Assembly (NCBI GenBank): GCA_944320595.1
Contig: CALUIB010000010.1
Span: 1-64,000 of the forward strand
Reading direction: 5' to 3'
Source of the DNA: an uncultured Muribaculaceae bacterium
GTDB lineage: Bacteria; Bacteroidota; Bacteroidia; Bacteroidales; Muribaculaceae
Length of the DNA: 64,000 bases
Shown: one piece after another, positions 48,378 through 56,767 of the stretch
How the letters are laid out: every line of letters starts with the position of its first letter
Position numbering within the stretch: the stretch's first letter is position 1
Made by a program: the position numbers and the translations under genes
The notes under the pieces: model-generated
The model's database searches: none
The model's input: the letters and a program-made list of their open reading frames with translations, nothing else
What the model was told of the DNA's origin: nothing

Positions 48378-49175
48378 TTAGAAAGGAATGATTTTTAGGT
48401 GTTTTAGGGCATTGTATATGCCATCGTCGTCAACCGATGTGGTCACATAGTCGGCCACGGCTTTCAGTGCATCGTTGGCATTGCCCATGGCTATGCCAAC
48501 GCCTGCGGTTTTGACTATAGGTATGTCGTTGCCGCCATCGCCGAAGGCTGCAGTTTCGTTCACATCGATGCCTTGGTGAGCTGCCACGGCAAGCAGTCCG
48601 CGGCCTTTGTCGGCATTGCGTGCGGTAACATCGGCAAATTCCTGGCACCATCGGCTTGAGATGCAGCCGTGAAGATATGGCATTATTTTTTGCTCCGTTT
48701 CGGGTGTGATTACTGGCGAGAGTTGCAATATGCGTTGTTTTAGCACCTTTTCAAGTGAGGCTGTGCCTTGCATACTTGGTACATTGAGCAATTTCAGGAA
48801 AATTTGGTCAACTTGTGCGGTATTTGAGGCAAGGTTATACATTGCCCAGTCTTTTTCACCCACAATCATGCAAGGGAAATTCATCTCGTCGGCGAATTTT
48901 AATACCGTGTCAACATCTTCTGCTGGTATGGGATTGCATGAAATGTCGTTGTCGCCTGCAAAGCAGTAAGCTCCGTTTGTGGTTATGTAACCGTCAACTA
49001 ATGGCTTAATTGCGTTGATGTTGTTGATTAGCGAGTAGTGGCGACCGGTGGATATATAAATGCTAATCCCGATATTTTTTGCCATTTTTATGGCATCAAT
49101 TGCCGATTGAGGAATTTTATGCGTGTTGAAACTGACGAGTGTTCCGTCGATATCGAAAAATAGAGCTTTTATCAT
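48378..49175 (-). CDS. Cof-type HAD-IIB hydrolase
   Basis: A 265-aa haloacid-dehalogenase phosphatase. FFDIDGTLVSF (nucleophile Asp), STGRHYSL, and the C-terminal GDGGNDIPIVKTAGVGIAMG motif identify subfamily IIB, whose cap sits between motifs 2 and 3. Likely dephosphorylates a sugar or nucleotide phosphate. Its start overlaps the stop of the tandem ATPase gene by 4 bp. Confidence 0.9.
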   Translation of the reverse strand: MIKALFFDIDGTLVSFNTHKIPQSAIDAIKMAKNIGISIYISTGRHYSLINNINAIKPLVDGYITTNGAYCFAGDNDISCNPIPAEDVDTVLKFADEMNFPCMIVGEKDWAMYNLASNTAQVDQIFLKLLNVPSMQGTASLEKVLKQRILQLSPVITPETEQKIMPYLHGCISSRWCQEFADVTARNADKGRGLLAVAAHQGIDVNETAAFGDGGNDIPIVKTAGVGIAMGNANDALKAVADYVTTSVDDDGIYNALKHLKIIPF

Positions 49176-50632
49176 GACTGTTTTTTGTGTTTGGTGAGGC
49201 GGAAGATGTGGTTGTTGTTGATTACACGTGGTATCTCATGTTCATAATGAGTGACATATACGAGTGAAATGCCATTGGCCTTGGTAATATGTTCTATGGC
49301 TTGGGCCACGAGTTGCTTGCGCACCATGTCGAGGCCGTGTAGTGGTTCATCGAGTATGAGCAGCGATGCCCTGCGGGCAAGAGTGCGAGCTATGAGGGCT
49401 AAGCGTTGTTCGCCCGAAGACAATGTGCGGAAATATCGGTTGGCCAGTCCGTCAAGACAAAACGCTTTTAGCCATTCGGTTGCCGTGGCGCGTTGTTCAT
49501 CGCTTATACGGCGGAAACATCCCACATTGTCGTGCAATCCCGAAGCTACTACTGCCAATAGCGTTTCCCCATTGTTGAAGTAAAGGTGCATTTCGGGAGA
49601 AATGTAACCTATGCGCCGCTTTATCTCCCAAATGCTTTCGCCGGTGCCGCGCCGATGGTCGAATATGGTGATGCGGTTGCGGTAACCTTGTGGATTATCG
49701 GCATACACGAGGCTCAGCAGCGTGGACTTGCCCGAACCGTTTTCTCCAAGCAAAGCCCATTTTTTACCTGCTGCTACTTGCCATGATATATCGTGCAGGA
49801 TGATATTGCTGCCGTATGCCACGTTGCAGTGTTCGAGTGAAAATGCAGTGTGGTAATCCACGGGTATGCTTGGTGTGGTGTCGGGAAGGTCGATTTGCGG
49901 TGTGTTCGAAAACAGTTTCTCTTGTTCCTTGCGAGCCATACTTATCGTTTCTTGGCTGACAGGTTGCATTTTGCCGATTGTAAGGTCTTTGATTGGCAGT
50001 ATGAAATCGGCATAGTCGGGGATGTCGATTGTGTTACAAAGCAGCAGCATCACTGCCGTTCCGCGCTTGGTGAGCTTGGATATTAGTCCGTTGAACAGGT
50101 CTCTCGATGCGGCATCAAGCCCTATGTATGGGTTGTCGATTATTAATAAATCGGGTTGCTCGGTGAGTATGTTGATGATTAGGAATTTCCGTAATTCGCC
50201 GCTCGACAAGTAATTTATGCGCTTGTGCCGCACATCGTCGATTGACAGGGAACGGCACAAGTCGAGCCACAGGCTTTCACTGATTTTGTCGCTGATAAGT
50301 TCTTCGACGGTGGGAATTCCATCGTTGGCTGTCGATTCGAATCGTTGCTGATAATAGGTGTCGTTGCAGCCAGTGAGCGAGTGAATATCGGTGAATTCTA
50401 TGCTTCGAATGTTCAGCGAACTTTTATCGCCAACGATTCGGTTCAGGCCAATGTTCCAACCTTTTTCTATGATTTTTCCCAAGGTGGTTTTCCCCGAACC
50501 ATTTTCGCCTATCACCACATAGGTGAGGCCGGCACGAATGTCGAAGTGGTGTGGATTTGAGAGCCGCACGCCTGTATATTGCAGTGTGTCGCTTTCTGCG
50601 CTAAGTAGTATTTTATTTTCATTACATCCCAT
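49172..50632 (-). CDS. Tandem ABC ATPase (ModF/PhrA-like)
   Basis: A 486-aa soluble protein with two ABC nucleotide-binding domains. The first has Walker A GENGSGKTTLGKII, signature YLSSGELRKFLI and Walker B LLIIDNPY; the second has GENGSGKSTLLSL, TLSSGEQRLALIART and LLILDEPLHGLD. There is no membrane domain or partner permease nearby, which fits the E. coli ModF (PhrA) type rather than a transporter component. Function in that family is poorly known. It is upstream of the HAD phosphatase (4-bp overlap). Confidence 0.85.
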   Translation of the reverse strand: MGCNENKILLSAESDTLQYTGVRLSNPHHFDIRAGLTYVVIGENGSGKTTLGKIIEKGWNIGLNRIVGDKSSLNIRSIEFTDIHSLTGCNDTYYQQRFESTANDGIPTVEELISDKISESLWLDLCRSLSIDDVRHKRINYLSSGELRKFLIINILTEQPDLLIIDNPYIGLDAASRDLFNGLISKLTKRGTAVMLLLCNTIDIPDYADFILPIKDLTIGKMQPVSQETISMARKEQEKLFSNTPQIDLPDTTPSIPVDYHTAFSLEHCNVAYGSNIILHDISWQVAAGKKWALLGENGSGKSTLLSLVYADNPQGYRNRITIFDHRRGTGESIWEIKRRIGYISPEMHLYFNNGETLLAVVASGLHDNVGCFRRISDEQRATATEWLKAFCLDGLANRYFRTLSSGEQRLALIARTLARRASLLILDEPLHGLDMVRKQLVAQAIEHITKANGISLVYVTHYEHEIPRVINNNHIFRLTKHKKQS

Positions 50633-50687
50633 AAGAGTGACAAATTAAGATTCTGTTCAACAGTGGATATTGTGTTTTTAGTAAAGT

Positions 50688-50728
50688 AAAGAGGTTGATG
50701 CCTTACTTGCGGAACATCAACCTCTTTT
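50688..50728 (-). terminator. Terminator after ftsH
   Basis: A perfect 13-bp stem (50688-50700 with 50715-50727) between the ftsH stop and the tandem ATPase gene. Confidence 0.8.
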
Positions 50729-50748
50729 ATGCTTGTCATGTGCGTGGT

Positions 50749-52815
50749 TTATTTCGAGAATGGGGGAGGAGTGGCTCCTCGTTTTGCTTGGCAATCGGAA
50801 TCCTCTGTTTTGTTGCCTTCAGCCGTAGTGCCGTTTTGAGGCTCGGCTTCCTTATTGGTTTCCTCCTCTTTTTTGCGCTTTTCTTCCAGTTCCTCGTTGA
50901 TTTTCAGTATCTCGTCGGTGCGCGATACCCACGGGCGTTTGCCGAATATATGTTCCACGTCGTCGGTGTAAATCACCTCGCGCGATAGTAACATCTCGGT
51001 GAGCTTTCCGTGCCCTTCGGCATATTTGCGCAAGATTTCTTTGGCTCGTTCATATTGTTCCGAGATTATTCTCGACACCTCTTCATCAATGATTTTGGCG
51101 CGTTCTTCGCTATACGGCTTGGTGAAACCGTATGATTGGCCTGTTGAGTCATAGTAGCACAAGTTGGGCAATTTCTTGCTCATGCCGAAGTATGCCACCA
51201 TGGCGTAGGCTTGCTTGGTGACGCGTTCAAGGTCGTTGGCAGCACCCGAGGAAATGTGGCCAAGGAAAAGTTCTTCGGCTGCACGTCCACCCAGGGTGGA
51301 ACACATTTCATCGAGCATAGCCTCGTAAGTGCTTATTTGACGTTCCTCGGGCAAATACCATGCTGCACCGAGAGCCTTGCCGCGTGGAACGATTGTTACT
51401 TTCACCAACGGGTTGGCGTATTGCAAATGCCAACTGATGGTGGCGTGTCCTGCTTCGTGGATGGCAATGGATTTGCGTTCTTCTTCGGTGGTGATTACCG
51501 ATTTCTTTTCGAGTCCGCCCACTATGCGGTCAACGGCATCCATGAAGTCTTGTTTCTGCACACAGCTATTTTTGCGGCGAGCGGCTATCAGCGCGGCCTC
51601 GTTGCACACGTTGGCAATGTCGGCACCCGAGAAACCCGGTGTCTGCCTTGCCAGCAGGTCGAGGTCAACGCTGTCGTCTTTCTTTATATTTTTCAAGTGG
51701 ACTTTGAAAATCTCCTTACGTCCGTTGAGGTCGGGCAAATCGACGTATATTTGTCGGTCGAAGCGCCCGGCACGCAGCAGGGCCTTATCGAGAATGTCGG
51801 CACGGTTGGTGGCGGCAAGAATGATTACACCGCTGTTGGTGCCGAAACCGTCCATCTCGGTAAGCAATTGGTTGAGTGTGTTTTCTCTCTCATCGTTGGC
51901 ACCCATATTGGGGTTCTTGCCACGAGCACGGCCAACGGCATCGATTTCGTCGATGAACACTATGCATGGGGCTTTTTCCTTAGCCTGACGGAAGAGGTCG
52001 CGCACACGCGAAGCACCTACGCCGACAAACATTTCCACAAAGTCGGAACCCGACATTGAGAAGAACGGCACATTGGCCTCGCCTGCTACAGCCTTGGCAA
52101 GCAGCGTTTTGCCAGTTCCCGGAGGGCCTACAAGCAACGCCCCCTTGGGGATTTTGCCACCAAGTTCGGTATATTTTTGTGGCGTTTTCAAGAAATCCAC
52201 AATTTCGGCAACTTCGGTTTTGGCCTCTTGCAATCCTGCCACATCGTTGAATGTGACGTGGGTGCTGTTGTCCTTGTCGAATAGCTTTGCACGCGACTTT
52301 CCCACGCTGAACACGCCGCCGGCCGAGCCACCAACTCCGCCAGACATACGCCGCATGAAGAAGTACCACAGGGCCACAAGCAGCAATATGGGCCACAGGC
52401 TCCACAGAAATCCGCCGAAGTCGTTTCCTTTTTCATATTTTACGTTTCCTTTGAATACCCCATCGGCTTCCCATTGGTCGATTTTTTCTTGCATCTTGTC
52501 GGTCGATGGGATTTCAGCAACAATCTTTGCTTGTGCGGTCGTGGATTTTTGGTATTCAGGAAAAATCTTTCGTGCAAGAGAGTCGGTGAGGACGCCCTCG
52601 GCGATACCCTTGTTTGAGATTACCACAATGTCGGTAACACCGCCGCGTTGCACGTATTTCTCGAATTGTGTCCAATCGACAGGCTGCGTGTAGCTGTCGT
52701 TGTTTATCATGTATAGGCCTATGAGTGCAGCCAATATGATTGCATATAGCCAAAATATATTAAATTTTGGCATTTTCATTTTGGGTGCATCGTTGCTTGG
52801 TGGTTGGTTGTTCAT
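50749..52815 (-). CDS. ftsH: ATP-dependent zinc metalloprotease FtsH
   Basis: A 688-aa membrane AAA+ protease. Two membrane helices (about 20-38 and 136-154) flank a periplasmic domain; Walker A PPGTGKT is near 231, Walker B IVFIDEID near 285, the second region of homology [21 protein letters not shown] is complete, and the zinc site HEAGH is at 453-457. The C-terminus is a Glu/Lys-rich low-complexity tail. It is encoded 27 bp after rsfS, a common Bacteroidetes pairing. Confidence 0.97.
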   Translation of the reverse strand: MNNQPPSNDAPKMKMPKFNIFWLYAIILAALIGLYMINNDSYTQPVDWTQFEKYVQRGGVTDIVVISNKGIAEGVLTDSLARKIFPEYQKSTTAQAKIVAEIPSTDKMQEKIDQWEADGVFKGNVKYEKGNDFGGFLWSLWPILLLVALWYFFMRRMSGGVGGSAGGVFSVGKSRAKLFDKDNSTHVTFNDVAGLQEAKTEVAEIVDFLKTPQKYTELGGKIPKGALLVGPPGTGKTLLAKAVAGEANVPFFSMSGSDFVEMFVGVGASRVRDLFRQAKEKAPCIVFIDEIDAVGRARGKNPNMGANDERENTLNQLLTEMDGFGTNSGVIILAATNRADILDKALLRAGRFDRQIYVDLPDLNGRKEIFKVHLKNIKKDDSVDLDLLARQTPGFSGADIANVCNEAALIAARRKNSCVQKQDFMDAVDRIVGGLEKKSVITTEEERKSIAIHEAGHATISWHLQYANPLVKVTIVPRGKALGAAWYLPEERQISTYEAMLDEMCSTLGGRAAEELFLGHISSGAANDLERVTKQAYAMVAYFGMSKKLPNLCYYDSTGQSYGFTKPYSEERAKIIDEEVSRIISEQYERAKEILRKYAEGHGKLTEMLLSREVIYTDDVEHIFGKRPWVSRTDEILKINEELEEKRKKEEETNKEAEPQNGTTAEGNKTEDSDCQAKRGATPPPFSK

Positions 52816-52842
52816 ATCTAAATTAGGTGAATATCGTTGTTG

Positions 52843-53202
52843 TCAGTCAAGGTCGGGAACTTCGGTTATCGGTGCGTCGCTCCACAACTGTTCCAGATTG
52901 TACCGCTCGCGGTACTCTGGTAAGAATACATGAACATAAATCGTGCCATAGTCGATTACTATCCATTGCGAACTTTCATACCCGTCGTAGTTGAATGGCT
53001 TGTCGCCGGTGGTCTTGCGTACATATTCTCTTATGCTGTCGGCAATTGAAGAAACGTGCATTGTGGAAGTGCCTTGGCAGATTATGAAGTTTTGTGTGGC
53101 GACATTTTCTATGCCGCTTAGGTCAACCAAAGTGATTTTCTTGCCTTTGCGTTCTTGAATTCCCTCGATAATTCTGTTTAATAATTGCTTTTGTTCTGTC
53201 AT
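52843..53202 (-). CDS. rsfS: Ribosome silencing factor RsfS
   Basis: A 119-aa Iojap-family protein that binds L14 and blocks subunit joining in slow growth. Typical blocks: ITLVDLSGIENVATQNFIICQG, SIADSIREYV, and the C-terminal WIVIDYGTIYVHVFLPEYRERYNLEQLW region. First gene of rsfS-ftsH. Confidence 0.93.
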   Translation of the reverse strand: MTEQKQLLNRIIEGIQERKGKKITLVDLSGIENVATQNFIICQGTSTMHVSSIADSIREYVRKTTGDKPFNYDGYESSQWIVIDYGTIYVHVFLPEYRERYNLEQLWSDAPITEVPDLD

Positions 53203-53377
53203 ATATTTGTATTGGTGCCAATTAATCGTGCAAAGTTAGTGCATCGCTGCCGTAAAACAATAAAGTTGTCTTTAAAAAATGTTTAGGTGGGCTTTTGTAA
53301 CGCTTTGCGGCATTGCTTTTTTATGTTGCAATAACTTTGTAAATTTGCAATATGATTCAATCAATTAGGAATTAAGG

Positions 53378-53704
53378 ATGAGAAATTTTAGTATATTGCT
53401 GTGTGGTGCAGCAGTTTGCTTGACTGCTTGTGGTGGCGGAGGCGAAATGGGAAACCGCATGGCGGATGAGGCTCGGCAACGCGCCGAAACAGCCGCGGCC
53501 AATGTGGTGGCGAATGATAGTGTGGGGCTCATGCAACTGCAAGATTGCATATTGCAGGCAAAGGCCGAGCAAAGCGAATACTTGCTGCTCGGCGATACTG
53601 CTGCAGCCGATACTTTCGATGTCGCTTTCCGCCAGTATGTGGAACGGCATAATCCACGGCTTGCGAGCGAAATGTTTAATGCCGCTACGGCACATAAGCG
53701 GTAA
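53378..53704 (+). CDS. Small lipoprotein
   Basis: A 108-aa lipoprotein with signal ending at Cys18 (AVCLTAC) followed by a Gly tether. The rest is a charged helix pair with no recognised family (RQRAETAAANVVANDSV). It lies 63 bp upstream of the prenyltransferase gene on the same strand. Confidence 0.65.
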   Translation: MRNFSILLCGAAVCLTACGGGGEMGNRMADEARQRAETAAANVVANDSVGLMQLQDCILQAKAEQSEYLLLGDTAAADTFDVAFRQYVERHNPRLASEMFNAATAHKR

Positions 53705-53767
53705 ATCCAGCTTTGTTGCATTTGCGTGAAAACAATTATTAAACTTGACACAGAGAAATAGACAATT

Positions 53768-54745
53768 ATGCTGAAATTTGAAAAATATGTGGAGATGGCG
53801 AGCCGTGCAGTGGCTGCCATCGATTATCCAGCCAGCCCTGCCGGGTTGTATGAACCTATCGCCTACACGATGTCGCTCGGTGGCAAGCGGTTGCGCCCGG
53901 TGCTGGTGCTGATGGCGTGTGATGCCTTTGCAGGTGGTTGTGAACGTGCGGTGGATGCCGCCGTGGGGATAGAGCTATATCATAATTTTACTTTGCTGCA
54001 CGATGATGTGATGGACCGTGCCGACTTGCGCCGCGGCCAACCGACTGTACACGTGAAGTGGAACGACAATACGGCCATTCTTTCGGGCGATGCCATGCTC
54101 ACCATGGCCGGACAGTATATGGCTCGCACTCCTGCCGAAGTGCTGCCACGTGTGTTTGATGTGTTTAACCGCACGGCCATGGAAGTGTATGAGGGTCAAC
54201 AGTATGATGTGGATTTTGAGCAGCGCAACGATGTGACCGAACGCGAATACATCGATATGATTCGCCTAAAGACGAGCGTGTTGCTTGGTTGTGCCTGCAA
54301 GGTGGGGGCAATCATAGGTGGTGCTGATGATGCGGCTGCCGATGCCCTGTATAACTACGGTTGTGACTTGGGGCTTGCGTTCCAACTGCAAGATGACTGG
54401 CTTGATGTGTATGGCGACCCTGCAACATTTGGAAAAGAGATAGGCGGCGATATTGTCAACAACAAGAAGACGTATATGCTTATAAACGCCTTGGCCGATG
54501 CCACTGGCGATGATGCTGCCGAACTGCGGCATTGGCTCAACGACAACGACCCGGCTCACCGTGCCGATAAGGTTGCCGCAGTGCGCAGCATATATGACCG
54601 CCTTGGCATCGCAGCGAAGGCCGAAAAGGAGATAGCACGTTACACCTGGCAGTCGCTTGAATGGCTTGAAAAAGTGCCGATGGACGATGAGGCGCGACAG
54701 GCTTTCCGCGATTTGGCGACTATGCTTGTAGGGCGCAGGAAATGA
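53768..54745 (+). CDS. Trans-isoprenyl diphosphate synthase
   Basis: A 325-aa enzyme with both aspartate-rich motifs: LLHDDVMDRADLRRGQPTVH (first) and FQLQDDWLDVYGD (second), plus GGKRLRPVL. It elongates allylic diphosphates with IPP. Length and the residues before the first DD suit a short-to-medium-chain enzyme such as farnesyl or geranylgeranyl diphosphate synthase; the product cannot be fixed from sequence alone. Its stop overlaps the tatD start by 4 bp. Confidence 0.9.
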   Translation: MLKFEKYVEMASRAVAAIDYPASPAGLYEPIAYTMSLGGKRLRPVLVLMACDAFAGGCERAVDAAVGIELYHNFTLLHDDVMDRADLRRGQPTVHVKWNDNTAILSGDAMLTMAGQYMARTPAEVLPRVFDVFNRTAMEVYEGQQYDVDFEQRNDVTEREYIDMIRLKTSVLLGCACKVGAIIGGADDAAADALYNYGCDLGLAFQLQDDWLDVYGDPATFGKEIGGDIVNNKKTYMLINALADATGDDAAELRHWLNDNDPAHRADKVAAVRSIYDRLGIAAKAEKEIARYTWQSLEWLEKVPMDDEARQAFRDLATMLVGRRK

Positions 54746-55506
54746 TTGACACACATTCGCATATTTATTTGCCCGAGTTTGACGGCGACCGTGATGAAGT
54801 GGTGGCGCGAGCCAGGGCAGCTGGCGTGAACCACATAGTGCTGCCCAATGTGGACTTGACCACGGTGGAACCCATGTACAGGCTTAACGACGCTTATCCC
54901 GATTATACCTCGGTGGCAATGGGATTGCACCCCATCGAAGTGGATGGAGATTACAGGCCTGCACTTGAGGCCATAGCATCGAGATTAGGAGAGCGGCGGT
55001 TTGTAGCCATTGGGGAGATAGGCATAGATATGTATTGGGACAAGACGCATCGCGCCGAGCAAATGGATGCATTTGCCGAGCAGATAAGCTGGGCTGTGGA
55101 ACGCGACTTGCCAGTGATAATACATTGCCGCGACGGGCTCGACGAAGTGTTGCAGGTATTCGATCGTTTCACTCGGTTGCCGCAAGGGGTGTTCCACAGC
55201 TTTGGCGGCACGGTCGATGACGTGCGGCGCATACGCAGCTATGGAGATTTCTACTTCGGAGTGAACGGTGTGGTGACATTCAAGCGGTCGCAAGTGCCTG
55301 CGGTGCTGCCCGAGATAGGTCTTGGCCGCATATTGCTCGAAACCGATGCGCCCTACCTTGCCCCGGTGCCACATCGAGGCCGCCGCAACGAGAGCAGCTA
55401 CATTCCCGACATAGCCGCCTGCATAGCCACTCATCTTGGCGTGACCGCCGAGGAAGTATCGTCAGCCACTGATGCCTCGGCTCGAAGACTTTTCCGACTA
55501 AAATAA
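54742..55506 (+). CDS. TatD-family metal-dependent hydrolase
   Basis: A 254-aa amidohydrolase-fold DNase/hydrolase. Metal ligands lie in DTHSHIYLPEF, GEIGIDMYWD, IIHCRDG, HSFGG and LLETDAPYLAP. TatD proteins are 3'-5' exonucleases linked to DNA repair and turnover. A terminator follows at 55513. Confidence 0.92.
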   Translation: MIDTHSHIYLPEFDGDRDEVVARARAAGVNHIVLPNVDLTTVEPMYRLNDAYPDYTSVAMGLHPIEVDGDYRPALEAIASRLGERRFVAIGEIGIDMYWDKTHRAEQMDAFAEQISWAVERDLPVIIHCRDGLDEVLQVFDRFTRLPQGVFHSFGGTVDDVRRIRSYGDFYFGVNGVVTFKRSQVPAVLPEIGLGRILLETDAPYLAPVPHRGRRNESSYIPDIAACIATHLGVTAEEVSSATDASARRLFRLK

Positions 55507-55512
55507 AACACC

Positions 55513-55545
55513 AGCAATAGGGCGCAGAACTTGCGCCCTATTGCT
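55513..55545 (+). terminator. Terminator after tatD
   Basis: A perfect 14-bp stem (55513-55526 with 55532-55545). The T tract after it is weak. Confidence 0.7.
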
Positions 55546-55601
55546 GTGTAATAATGTTGCATGGTGAGGCGGAAAATGCCGCGCATCACTGCCTTTAAAG
55601 C

Positions 55602-56151
55602 CTACAGCGCGGAGAGCGTGAACGCTGAGAATTCGTCAGTGTCCATTGTTTCCCACACGAGGGTGCGGCTATAGGTACTAATTGAGTCTTTACCTGTTTC
55701 GTCATCAGTAGATATGTAAATGTAAGCATTGAGATTTCCGTCGTCATTAATACCTTCACAGTTGTATTTGTTGCTGTATTCCAGCACGGCACCTCGCCTA
55801 TTGGAAGGTATTTCCATACCGTCAATTTTGGCGAATGTTGTTATTGTATCCTCGTAAGGAAATATTCCTACTTGTATAGGAAAGATGTCATCGTCACTTT
55901 CGAAAGTTATGTCGATGCAATCATCGTGGTGTCGTAATTTATTTCCAATTATTAGTGTCCGATAAACAGATTCAATAGTCTGATTATCGGCATTGTTTTT
56001 ATAGACAAGCCTCTTTGTTAAAGTTGCTGCTTAATTCAATGTATATCAATAAGTTATTGACGGTTTGAAAATTTTTATCGGACAGCAATAATTTCCAATT
56101 AGTCGAGGCAGCGTTTGACGAATGCCATTACTTCTGATTTGTCCATAATTT
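55602..56151 (-). pseudogene. Disrupted gene of unknown function, interrupted by a MITE
   Basis: Downstream of the insertion, an open frame of about 115 codons (55602 to about 55951) reads clearly protein-like (HHDDCIDITFESDDDIFPI, MEIPSNRRGAVLEYSNKY, TRTLVWETM-type segments) but has no proper start. Upstream of the insertion, ATG at 56151 begins MDKSEVMAFVKRCLD and meets a stop after 15 codons. Removing the 139-bp element and one 11-bp repeat still leaves a frameshift between the parts. The ancestral product would be about 140 aa, cytosolic and acidic. I recognise no family. A shorter start at 55817 could give a 71-aa fragment. Confidence 0.6.
55952..56090. mobile_element. 139-bp MITE with inverted ends and 11-bp target duplication
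   Basis: Perfect 11-bp inverted repeats TGTCCGATAAA (55956-55966) and TTTATCGGACA (56074-56084) lie at the ends. Identical 11-bp direct repeats ATTTCCAATTA flank the element at 55941-55951 and 56091-56101, consistent with target duplication. It encodes no protein. Terminal sequence and an 11-bp duplication suggest mobilization by an IS4-like transposase; that family assignment is inference. Confidence 0.7.
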
Positions 56152-56167
56152 AGGGAGTTTTAGAGCG

Positions 56168-56767
56168 TTAGAATAAGTTAGAGATAAAATCGGAGACTGC
56201 CGTTGTTACCCATATAGCAAATTCTATGAGCCAGTAGATGATGAAACAGAAAAGGACAATAAGCACCCCCATCCACCATGCCTTGCCGTTCACTTCGTCT
56301 ATCACCTCTTGGTCGTCTTCGACAAAACCGACAATCAGGCGGCAGTTTTGCAAATATCCGCGGTTGAATGCATCAAAGATGTCGCCAATCCAAAATGGAA
56401 TGAGACCGATGGCAATGTCGCGCAGCACATTGAATATCACCGCGAGCGTGAGTGGCAGCGAGCGCACTTTGAAGGCTGCCACATAGATAAACGGCCATAC
56501 AAGCAGCGAAGTGAGGAAGTCGCCTAAACTGGGCAGGATGAAACCTATTATCGGGTCGAGGAAATATTTGTCCATATATTTATTGATGGCCATGCAGGCT
56601 TTGTATGAAAGAGAATCCTCGATTTCGAGACGGCGCATTTCTTTTGCTTCACGCCGTTCCTCTTCTTTTGATATGGCCCGTTCTATTTCGTATTGCTCTT
56701 GGGCATCGTCAAGTCCCAACTCTTGTCGCGCTCTTTGGCGGCGTCCGCTTTGCGTTACGTCACTCAT
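56168..56767 (-). CDS. DUF4112 membrane protein
   Basis: A 199-aa protein. Residues 1-60 are charged and helical; then comes the DUF4112 core (YFLDPIIGFILPSLGDFLTSLL, IAIGLIPFWIGDIFDAF) with membrane helices and a last helix at about 166-188. Function unknown. Its start overlaps the stop of the 714-aa coiled-coil gene by 4 bp, so it is the last gene of the minus-strand cluster and probably works with it. Confidence 0.8.
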   Translation of the reverse strand: MSDVTQSGRRQRARQELGLDDAQEQYEIERAISKEEERREAKEMRRLEIEDSLSYKACMAINKYMDKYFLDPIIGFILPSLGDFLTSLLVWPFIYVAAFKVRSLPLTLAVIFNVLRDIAIGLIPFWIGDIFDAFNRGYLQNCRLIVGFVEDDQEVIDEVNGKAWWMGVLIVLFCFIIYWLIEFAIWVTTAVSDFISNLF

